Below are positions 23,739 through 34,200 of a stretch of 64,000 bases of DNA, in pieces. The stretch is taken from the NCBI RefSeq assembly GCF_036324505.1, contig NC_086351.1:4830001-4894000 (forward strand), read 5' to 3'. The position numbers and the translations under genes were made by a program. The notes beneath the pieces are model-generated. The model worked only from the letters and a program-made list of their open reading frames with translations. It had not been told where the DNA came from and did not search any database. The stretch comes from Eleginops maclovinus (Eukaryota; Chordata; Actinopteri; Perciformes; Eleginopidae). The first letter of the stretch is position 1. The number at the start of each line of letters is the position of its first letter.

Positions 23739-24859
23739 ATGAACGCAAAATACACTTTGGCACTGATCCTGGCTCTGCAGGGTAAGGCAAAAACACCAAT
23801 GTGCTCTGAAGAATTGTAATGTATGGATTAGATTTTTTTTAGTTGAAGCTTAACCACTATGTGACCATTTCAAAAGTAGAACATAAAACACAGATAAAGA
23901 TTTAAAGCAATGAAAATGCCTCTGATTTGTTTGCAGTGTGCATGTCGTTGTGTTGCAGTACTTAAAATGACACTGTTGCATGGCTTGCTGCTGCTCTGAC
24001 TTATCTGTGCATGCAAGATAAAGACTGATTTTTAAATATCTCACTGAATAGTCAAAGAAATCTGTCGTTTAAAATAAAGCTCTTCTTTGGTTCTTTTGAT
24101 CATTCATCCAGAGCAGAATTCCTGAATATCTTTTTCAATGTAGTATCTCTTGATGCTCTTTTGACTTAAATTCATCTGGTTTTTGTAACACTGGTCCAAC
24201 ACATAACATAACAGTCAAACCATTCTGATTTCATTCCAGTCTCCATGAGCCTGTGTGAGATTCCCGCACCAGACCAGGAACTTGTTGACAAGTATGATGC
24301 CATGAAATCTGTCTTCTACAAGAGGCTGCTGAACGCTTTCGCCAAAATGCAGGCAGCCGCTGCTCCCATGTTGGAGAGCGCCGGAGAGGGTGAGCGTGGA
24401 ACCGCTGCCAAAGAATATTTGGAGACCCTGCAGACCAAGCCCGAGTTTCAAGCCGTCGTCAAAGTTGCCAGGTAAGATTTCAACAAGGAATATGCTTCCT
24501 GTGAAGACCCTGTATTGTTGATCAAAAAAGGACAGCTTTTCTGAACTGCTATACATAAAAAAGTCCAATATATATAACTGCATATATAACTGCAAATGTG
24601 CACAGAATTCCCACATAAGATTTCTCTAGGTACTAAGATAGTGAATGCATCTTGTTCTGACAGAGATTTCTTTAAATAATTTGTCTTCCCTGATTTGTGC
24701 AGTGGCCTGGGACAGGAGGCAGGTCCCCTGGTGGACAAGGCCCGTACCACAGTGCTGGGTCTGTACGGACACTACGTGCGCCCCCATGTTGGCCAGCAGC
24801 TGAGCGAAACCATCGACGGCATCAAGGTCTACCTGGACAAATACCTGCCCGCAGAGTAA
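23739..24859 (+). CDS. apoa2: Apolipoprotein A-II / fish 14-kDa apolipoprotein
   Basis: Three coding exons, 23739-23781, 24240-24471 and 24703-24859, give 143 residues. The signal peptide [20 protein letters not shown] is followed by [20 protein letters not shown], the recognised start of the teleost 14-kDa HDL apolipoprotein. An alanine-rich helix ([12 protein letters not shown]) comes next, then [20 protein letters not shown], and the protein ends [10 protein letters not shown]. This protein is a major HDL component in fish and is considered the apoA-II orthologue. Here it sits inside the apoC block, between apoC-IV and apoC-II, on the same strand; mammalian APOA2 is on a different chromosome from APOE. 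Exon phases are consistent and no defect is visible. Confidence 0.9.
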
Positions 24860-25086
24860 AGAAGAACAACTGCAGCTAGCCGCGTGTCAGCAGCCTGTTA
24901 GAGATGATAGATCATAGAAACAAACACACGTTTAGGCTGAAAAGAGCAATGCACAATGCAAAAATACTATCTTTTTGAAGCAGGGTGAATATTCCCCTAT
25001 GCTAACTGTGCATGTAAAGTATTTTGTGTTTGATACACTAACCAACGTCTCTGTGTGACTGTGTATGTATATGTGTGAGTGTGTTC

Positions 25087-25092
25087 ATTAAA
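25087..25092 (+). terminator. Poly(A) signal of the 14-kDa apolipoprotein gene
   Basis: ATTAAA in GTTCATTAAAATG about 230 nt after the stop, preceded by TG-rich 3'UTR. No better AATAAA occurs nearby. Confidence 0.5.
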
Positions 25093-26189
25093 ATGAACTG
25101 GAAACTATGTGAGATGTGCTTCTTCATCAAGACATGTAAAATATACCATAGAGCAACACTTTGAATATAATGTATCATTTTTGATAGAAACGATGCATTT
25201 TAACATAGTTCCATTACAGAGCATGGAAACTAAAATGATTTGGTTTTCTACAACTAACCCTAGTTTGTGGCGAACATATTATCTCAAGAATGGAACAATT
25301 GTTTCAGAGTCCACTAATCACTGGGTGGTATAATCATAGCTATGCTTCTTATTTAAGCTGAAAAAAACATGTTGCAACATACAAGAAGATCATCCAATCA
25401 AACACTACTGAGCTTTTTCTTGATAAAATCATCAGCTGACAGTTGGATAAAATGTGTACGGTCATATACAATGAACTGAACTGTACTTTTAACAAATAGC
25501 TCAGGCTCAGTTTTAGGCCCATTAAGTCAAACTGTGTTTCCAGAATGGTGAAAATCATGTTTATGATCAAAGAACAAAACCACACAGATTATTATTCACC
25601 TATGAAGAATGTGTTGAAGACAACTTCTCAGTGTGTTGACAGTGATCTCAGTCATTTTGAAGAATGGCCTGTTCAGTGAGAGCAGCAGAAGGCGCTAATT
25701 CTTCATGTTTGTCTCATTCTCAGACAGTTTTTTTAATTGGATATACAAATATCCCTACTGTGTAATGACATATTATCACAGGTCACTGTCGGCAGTGTCA
25801 TTTTGAAGCTTAACATCAACTGTAGCACAGATACCATCACAGCATTGAATCAGCTGGATTTAATCAAAACCACAATCTCTCCAACAGTTTGAATCCCATT
25901 GTCAGCTGTCCTCAAAATGCCCCGAGTCCCTAGGGTCAACTTGACATGTGATGCCGGATCACATGTTTAATCAGGCCTGGATCAACACGTCGACTTCACA
26001 GAGAAAACTGGGTCTTAAAACCAAAAAAGTGACATTAAAGCTGAAACTTCACTGTCTTTTTAATAAGATGCATTAATGCGAACAATGCTGGAGTGGAAGT
26101 TTGTTGATTACAGTTTATAAAACTGTTATTAATTCATAGAAAAATGTAACTAAGGCTTTCTAAACTCGTGAAGTCCTTTGTTCTGCAGG

Positions 26190-26661
26190 CAGAGGTGGAA
26201 GAAGTACTCTGATCTTTTATTTAAGTACAGTAAGTAATCTGTTACAAGGAAGAGTCTGGCATTCAAATATTACTAAAGTACACAAGTATTCAAATCTAAA
26301 TATACTTAAGTATCAAAACTAAAAAGTATTCATTATGCAGATTGGCCTTTTTTAGAATAATATTTATTATACTGATGGATTCGAATTAATGATCCAATAT
26401 GTATACACAATTTACTCTGGTGGAGATAGCTTGAGAGCGTTTCTATGCTGTCAGGTATCCATGTTACTATGTTATTATCATTTATATCATTTCCTCTTTG
26501 CATTATTTATATGAACTTGCATAGGCGCAAGACACTAATCTTGTCAAATAAATGCAGTGAGTAAAAAGCACAATATTTTCATCCAAATTGTTGAAGCAAA
26601 ATAAAATTACCTCAAAAATGTACTTAAATTAAGCACTTGAGTAAATGTACTTTCCACGCGG
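26190..26661 (+). mobile_element. hAT-type MITE with 8-bp target duplication
   Basis: The left end is CAGAGGTGGAAGAAGTACTC; the right end is decayed (ACTTTCCACGCGG, expected CCACCTCTG). The interior has the fish-repeat words ACTTAAGTATCAAAA, AAAGTATTCATTATGCAGA and CTTGAGTAAATGTAC. Flanks TCTGCAGG (26182-26189) and TCTGTAGG (26662-26669) agree at 7 of 8 bases, fitting a hAT 8-bp duplication. It is non-coding and lies between apoA-II and apoC-II. Confidence 0.7.
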
Positions 26662-27751
26662 TCTGTAGGTTATAACAGTTTCACTAACACACTCAATAGG
26701 GAACAAAGGCATATGCATTCCCACTGTCTTTCCTTTGGAGTGTGCACTGAAAAATGTAAAATACTGGAGATTTAGCTCTACAGATTGGAAACAAATGAAG
26801 CCAGACTGAGCCAGACAACTCTAATTCAGCCAATCAGCTACAGGGGGCGTACTACTCATGCACAGAACCGGGGGGAAAGGCCAAGGATGTACAAAGAGAA
26901 AAGCAGTACAGACGGTAATTCTATTTGTTTGTATTTGTCTGCGTGTTCAGTTGAAATATCATCAATCGTGTCCAAAACCTATGACTCCACCTGTAACAAC
27001 AGCCCACAATATTGACCAACCTCAAGGCTAAAACACAGAAAAAGCCATAAAACAAATGAACAAATGAATGAATGTAATAATATAAGTATTATTACTATTT
27101 CAAACACAAATGAAGGTTGTATGACGGCATCACAAGCTAAATCAAAAATAATAATAATATATAATATATAACATTTTAGGCGCCTTTTCTAACAAATCAT
27201 GTTGTAAAACAGTTGTTTCTACTTTAAGAAAATACACTGAGAGAACATTATAATTAACCCCAAATAAAATTCCATCAAAACAAGCAAGGTGTTTTTGAGC
27301 TGCAGCCACATAAAGGTTAAATAAATATTTCATAACCTGAAGTAGTCCGATGACGTGTTCAACACACTCTAGACTTAGGGTGATCTTAATGGGACTTAGG
27401 ACTATTGTAATGTGGCATGAGCGCATAACCACCATTATGCAAGTCGCAAGTGCCTCCTCACTGAGGTTGTTGACAGGGCAATGTGTAAACTGCATTGATG
27501 AACTCCTAACGCAATCAATGTGAAATAATGAATCCGAGTGTACCTGGAACACGAGGCCCCGCCCACTTCAGGCGCTTTGATCATAAGACCCAATCAGTGG
27601 CTTTTGATTATGTTTAAAGTCTCTTTTGATGCTTTTATTCACATCCTTGTTTCTACACAGATGTCTGTTTAATCGAGACACAATGGCACACAAACTCCCA
27701 CAAACACACTCTGGACAACAGCGCAGGTTTATCTATCCCAGAGTGCACTTT

Positions 27752-27844
27752 GGCTCTGGGAGCGAAAAGTCAACACGTTCACAGTCCTATATAAACAGGC
27801 TGGGTCACTGGAGCCTCTTACTCAGTTTTCTGGAGAGGAATACA
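27752..27844 (+). promoter_or_regulatory. apoC-II promoter and 5'UTR exon
   Basis: TATATAAA at 27788-27795 lies in TCCTATATAAACAGG. Upstream, GTGCACTTTGGCTC (about 27753) contains a variant of the HNF4-type TGGACTTTG motif. A GC box (CCCCGCCC) and a reverse CCAAT lie near 27557-27590. The noncoding exon ends GAATACA/GTAAGT after 27844. Confidence 0.6.
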
Positions 27845-28146
27845 GTAAGTACTTACACTTTTACCTCGCTGCAACTGTCTTGGAAAAGCATGCATGATGT
27901 GTTGGATATGAGAACATTTGAAGGCAACTCAGTATTTGAGAAATAAGATGTTTGTTCAACAGGATTTGAATGGGAAAAAGCTTTAGTTCTTATGCTAGAA
28001 GAGTGAAGAAGATGCTTCACTCATAGACAGTCTTCATCCATCAGCTACACACACCTGGAGAAATGTATGACGATGTCTCACCCTAGTGGATAAAGTGTGC
28101 TAAGCTTTACTGTGTTTATTCTCTCCTCTAAGATACGAGTGACACC

Positions 28147-28675
28147 ATGAATAAGCTGCTGGTCATCACCGTGCTGGTTGCACTCCTCGCTCTCAGTAAG
28201 CCTTTTATAGGATCTTTAAATTCAATCCAGAATAGGATAAATATGAGATGGATAACATGTATTGTGGCGCCCTTTGACACCTCTGACCTGTGTTGTGCAG
28301 ATGCTGAGAGCTTCCGTGTGTCGAGGCAGACTGAGGAGGAGGTGGAGGTGCAGCGGGTGGAGCCGGTGGAGCCGGTGGAGGAGGGGACTCTGACTAAGCT
28401 CACAGACGCAGTCAAGTCCTACTATGCCGGCGCTGTCAACACAGCCAGTGAATACCTGGAGAACATCAAGGGGCTGAAGCTGGAGGAGAAGGCAAAGTAA
28501 GAGGGGTTAAATGCAGAGTCATTGAAACACGACAACAGAAGTGTGGATTTATATTGAAACTCTTCTCTCTCTGTGTGTTTCCCACAGGAACCTTTACTCT
28601 GAAACCACCAACATCATGAGCACCTACTCTGGAATCATGCAAGACCAGATGTACTACATCTTTTACCAAAACTAA
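28147..28675 (+). CDS. apoc2: Apolipoprotein C-II
   Basis: Coding exons 28147-28195, 28301-28496 and 28588-28675 encode 110 residues. The signal peptide MNKLLVITVLVALLALNA is followed by an acidic stretch with a small duplication (VEPVEPVEE). The lipid-binding helix TKLTDAVKSYYAGAVNTA comes next, and the C-terminal helix NLYSETTNIMSTYSGIMQDQ matches human apoC-II [20 protein letters not shown], the part that activates lipoprotein lipase. The key tyrosine of that helix (STY) is present. The gene closes the apoE-C1-C4-C2 series on the same strand. No disruption is seen. Confidence 0.92.
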
Positions 28676-29072
28676 ACAAAAACTGATTTCAGCAACCCTT
28701 TCTGACAGCATGAGGACTTGCCACAAGAAAGGTCAAAACGTTGTTTGACTTTTTGAGCTTTTTCACATCTCACACAAGCCTCAGCACCTACAAAAATGGA
28801 CTTCCTGCTCTGTGTGGCGCTTACTCAGACCATTCTACTGGTGCTACGTGATGATAACCATCAAAAGAGGAATGTAATCCTTCGAAAAAACAAATAACAG
28901 CTTGCACAGAAGAACAACAACAGAACCAGTTGGAGTCAACTTATCATGCACCAACGGCATTTTCCCTGGCTGGAAAACAAACACGTATAATTTAACCATC
29001 TATCGCCACCTAAGGGTTTCTTTTCAGTCATTTCACCTCCGAAAAAGTTTAAATATCGGTGTCAGATCTTGA

Positions 29073-29078
29073 AATAAA
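29073..29078 (+). terminator. Poly(A) signal of apoC-II
   Basis: AATAAA in TTGAAATAAAATATTT about 400 nt after the stop codon. Confidence 0.5.
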
Positions 29079-31160
29079 ATATTTATACAACCAAAACTGG
29101 TATCAGTTGTGGATGAATGATCATTTAGATAGTTTACTTTTTGATGTTTTAAATTGTGCATATTTCTCCTGTCCCGTTCCTGCCTTTTCCTTTTTATCTC
29201 ACTGATGCAAAGGATCACATGATCATGTCTGAATGAATCTGCGATGAGGCGCTTTTATCCAGAACAGACGCTTGTGTTGCAAATTAATAATGGATGAAAA
29301 GGAACAACATGTAAAATGTGTGCGCGGAGAAACTGACAGAGATGAATAAACAACAAAGACTGTGAAGGGTATTTTGTGTGGATTCTGACAAGTAGTGATG
29401 AAGGGCGGATGTGATGTTTTAATTAGTGCATAAATCTGCAGCATGTGGCCTGTCTGAAGCCACAACCAAAACAAACACAGGATTTAAAACACCATCTTTT
29501 CTGATTCATGATGTATAGGGTACCAGAGACATAGGACGAGAAACACTATTTCTGTTACTGCACAATTAACACAGATATATCATTTAGATGTACCATAGTG
29601 ACAAATACAGATCTGTGTGTTTGCAGCCCTGTTGCTATTTGTTTTGGATATAAATCAAAGTGAGATGTATTCTAGATATAAGTATTTCTGTCAAATCTTT
29701 TTGATCAATGGCTGACTGCTAACGTTATTTAATCGGTGGTATCTGCAGCTGCTGCAAAACAGAGAGGAATTCACAGAGAAATAACCCGGCAAGAGAAGAA
29801 GAAGATCAAATATATTGCGTGTCTGGCTTTTCACCAAATGTGTTTGTTTGGATTCCCACTTTAGCTTTGATTTGGGGCATTTATGTCACAAAGTGTTTAA
29901 GAGCTGAGACGTAAAAAGGGATGGTACTTGAAGTGTGTGTAGCGGAGAAGTCAGGTTTATTTACAACAAACAACTATTTATCCCCAGCTCCTGTTTAACC
30001 TTAAGGGTTTCTGTGGACTGGAAGAAGTTACCGTACAGTATTAGAGAATCCAAAAGTGCTTATGCTTCGCGGAAAAAATGCAAATGTGCCCTTTATGACT
30101 GAATGAACACATCTTTGTTGTAGTTTGTTTTCATCACAATTATGGATGTGATGTAGCCACATTGTTGTAAATATGGTTTCCCATTACTTTGTTTGTATAA
30201 TATTTGGTCATTTGTGAATCCCAGAAAGCAATTACATACAAATCAATGAATCGATAAATAAATAGATAGATAAATCAGACAGACAGAGAGATAGACAGAG
30301 AGACAGACAGAGAGACAGAGAGACAGATACATTTCAGAGGGGAATGACATACAAAACACAATTTGCAATTTAAAGCAATAATCATTTCTGCAGTTTTGTG
30401 ATGTTTTTTGGGTCAAACGAGTCTTTCTTAATGAGGTGATCAAACAAAAACCGGTTGTTCCTCGTCCTGAGAACCACAATGTGTACTTCAGTCAATAAAA
30501 ATAGTAATCATGTGAAATGTTAACCATCATTTGGCCTGAATAATAAATCAAAAAGTCAATATTTATGAGCTGGAAGAGAAAAGATTTTTCCAACATCTTT
30601 CTAAACACTCGAGGGAAGAAGAGAATATTATCAGCAAATATTATGGTTTCCCAAAAGAGCCGTCAGAGCTGGGCAATGTGATATTCTCAGACAAGCCATT
30701 AACATTGCATCATGGTAAAATATTAACTTTATAACAGCAGTGGGGATAATATCTCCACCCTTATCTTCTTCATCATTACTACTTGTGGTGCAACAAGGCT
30801 TTGTTCATTTATCTGTGACACAATTATTCATTATACAGTGCACTTACTTAGTACAGACTACTCATAAAAAAAGGCTTTAATACATCCCAATAAGCCAAAA
30901 GAGTCTGTGCACAGCAGATCTTCGCTATTCAAAAGAAATTAGCTTCACCAAAATGGGAAATCCAATCTATTATGTTTGAACAACGCATTGTATGTACCAT
31001 GAATGGGTCTTTCTTCCTCCTTATAAATAAGGTGTGTCTCTACAACTGATCATATTGTTAAGCGGATGTCCTTTCTGATAAGGTTATATAGATGGTTGTA
31101 CTGGATATGATGCTGGTTAGTAATAAAGCACCGGTTCCTCCCACTGTCCTTGAAAAGATG
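29079..31160. other. Intergenic DNA between apoC-II and the trypsin-like gene
   Basis: No gene is supported. A degenerate GATA/GACA-type simple repeat occupies about 30252-30332 (ATAGATAGATAAATCAGACAG, then GACAGAGA units). The rest shows nothing recognisable. Confidence 0.45.
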
Positions 31161-31166
31161 TGTAGG

Positions 31167-31227
31167 TATAAAAACAGGGGACAAATCTCACGCTGTCAGA
31201 GACACAGACCAACACGACAAAATCAAC
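31167..31227 (+). promoter_or_regulatory. Promoter and 5'UTR of the trypsin-like pseudoprotease gene
   Basis: TATAAAAA at 31167-31174 lies about 60 bp before the ATG at 31228. No 5'UTR intron is needed, unlike in the apolipoprotein genes. I could not identify a clear pancreatic PTF1 element. Confidence 0.55.
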
Positions 31228-34200
31228 ATGAATCTTCTTCTTCTGGTGGTTGCTTTGGGGCTCGCAGGTAGATATGTACCATGTTGTGTAAAATAGAAGA
31301 GATTAAAATGAGAGTAGACATTTAGTTTCTCTTTGGTCTTGCTTGTATTACAGGAGCGTATCCCCTGGAGGAATACAAGGTGTGCCAGCCTCACTCCAGA
31401 CCCTGGCAGGTGTCTCTGCATGGTGGAGGAGTGTCCTGCAGTGGAGCGCTCATCGACCCTTGGTGGATAGTAACCTCGTTTGAATGTGCACCCACGTATG
31501 TACTAGTTAGTGCTGAATGAGAATGTAGAACTGACATCATGTGTTGTTTTAATTCAGACCTTTTATGACTCTTCTGAAGGTCAAAACTGAACATTTAATG
31601 TAAAATAACAATGCATTTGCTTTGGTTAAGCTGCATTTTAATCCAAATAGAAGCACAGAAGAGTATTGTGCATCCATTTTAGGCTTTGTGAAACCTGGCT
31701 GAGGTGCCTAATATATTCTGCTTTGTTAGAATAAACCATGTATAATTAGAACATAGCATTACCTGTAATTCAGTTGTTGCCACCTTTTCAGTTTGACCCT
31801 CGGTGCTCAGCTTTTCCAACATCTACCGCAATTTTCTGAACAAACAAACAAGCAGATTTATTTATATTTTGGTTTTGAAATGATGAATGGGTTGGACCTT
31901 CTTTACTAGCATTTTGAATCATATCTCTGTTGTGATTGGTCCCGCCCCTTAGCGAAACACGTCCAATGTGTTGGAGCACCAGCCAATCGAAGCTTGAGTG
32001 TTACATAGTGAGTGCAATTTAGACGTTTCAGGCAGGGACAGGGCCGTAGCACCAAATTCTGGGCCCATACACAAAACGTCCCGATGGGCCCCCCACCCCC
32101 TCAACTCACACACTCCCCACCCGCCCGTCTGCCAAGGGCCTTACCCCCCACCACAATGGCTTTATCTAACCATTATGATTGAACCATAATTCACAAGTCT
32201 ATTTAAGCTACTGTATAAGAAAACACAACCACACAAGACTGTATTTACCCATTATATTTATTAGAGAACAAGAATGTGGCAACTCTTAAAATATAATAAT
32301 AATCATAAAAGGTAACCAAACAAAACATGACTCAACAAAAAAGGCAAAAACAGATTTCAGAATCAGAGTCTTTGCACAAATATTCCGGTTTACTCTGCAG
32401 AAAATGCCCACTGACGGGTCTTCTTGCTGGCAAAATCACTGATGAGTTCCTTAAAGTCCAATGCTCTTGCCAATGTGCTTTCAATGGAGAGAAGAGCAAG
32501 ACTGTTCAGTCTATCTTGGCCCATGGTGGACCTCAAGTAGTTTTTAACCAGTTTCATCTTGCTGAAAGCACGTTCTCCGCCAGCAACGCTTACAGGTAAG
32601 GTGCAGAAAATCCTCAATGCAATGCAGATTTCTCCAAAAATGCTCTGTAGCTGCAGGTTATATATGGCATTGAGGAGCTGAAGAGGTGACAGGTTGTGAG
32701 GAAATGTGGCTTCATGTATTATTTTTAGGTGCAAAACTTCATTCTCAAAACCAGCTGTAAGATCGTTGGGCTATGTTCTTGTCAGAGTCCGGCATGATAC
32801 TTTTGTTTGTTCTTCTGACATGTCAGCAAACTTCAGAATAGGTGCAAAAGTTTCACATATGTTGGCTGTGGTCTGAAATCTTGAACTCAAAGCACTGATG
32901 ATGCTATCTATTGCAACAAAAAAGGTCTGGTTTCTGAATGTGTTTGCTGCATTGTCTTCATGTGTATTTTCATCTTCCCCCTCTTCATCTGGCATACGTT
33001 TCCTTTTCCGTTTCCGCTTCCCTTCACTTTGAAACTGAGTGGGGATGTCCATGCTTTGGGCTACTAGCGAGGCCTTAGCAAGAAGCAAGTCCCATTCACC
33101 CCGCAAAGCCTGCATTTCATCCTGTAGTGCTCTAATGTTTGATGCTTGAATATCCAGGGATATATTACCTGTTTGAAGAATCAGATTGCGATGTTCGATT
33201 GACTGTAGCACTTTAACCCACACAGTAAGCAAAATCACTGCATCAAAGGTGTGGAAATAGGTTTTTAAACTTTTTGCCTCCGATTTGGCATCACTTGTCA
33301 GATTGCATGTGCTTATAACACATTCCAGTGCAACCAGAATAGAGGGCAAACGAGTTGCCACAGCTTTGACAGCATCAATCTTGGCACTCCATAGTGTCTG
33401 AGGGACGATGAAGTGAGCATCCAGTTTCTTTCTTGAGGATTGCCCATCGCTCTGGACTGGCACTGAAGAAATTGTAGAGACGATTTACAAAGCCAAAAAA
33501 TGCTGCTACCTCAGTGCTCGACTGAGCTGCATGTACACCCACCAAATTGAGTGTATGAGCGGCACACGGGGAGTACAAGGCAAATGGATTGGCTTTCAAA
33601 ATATTGGCTTGCACACCTTTCACTTTTCCTGACATGTTGGCTCCATTGTCATACCCTTGCCCTCTACAATCTTCTAATGGCTTGCCTCTGGCTTGCAGAA
33701 CATCAAGGATCATCTCAGAAATTTCACTGCCTGTCTTTTTAAAGAAGACTTTAAATTGGCAGAATCTTTCTTTTATCTTCCAAATGTCTCCATCTTTGTA
33801 TGTGTATCTCAACAGTAAAACATTCGGTTCAGTGTGTGACACGTCTGGGGTTGAGTCACATATTATGGAATAGTAGATGGCAGCTTCCCTTTCTTCCAAG
33901 ATACTATTTAGCACTCGTTCGCCACAGAGATCGATGAATTCATTTTGTGATTGAGGACTCAGATAGTGTGTGAATCTTCCCTTTTTGTGTTGCCTTATAA
34001 TTTCCAAGTGGCTGTGTAAAACGTTATCATAACGGACCAGCAACTCCAACGTACCAAGAAAATTCCCATTATGGACATCACCTAAATCTGCAGTGTTGCC
34101 TCTAAAAGCCAGGTTCCTTGATGCCATATGAAGGGTCACATCTAAAAGCCTCTCCAGAAGCAGCCTATTCTTTTCTATAGATGCCCATCAACTCCACTGG

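Noticed and set aside
27142..27552. 136-codon minus-strand frame upstream of apoC-II
   Set aside because: Composition is random-looking, it begins in promoter-proximal DNA and ends in an AT-rich run; no family resemblance.
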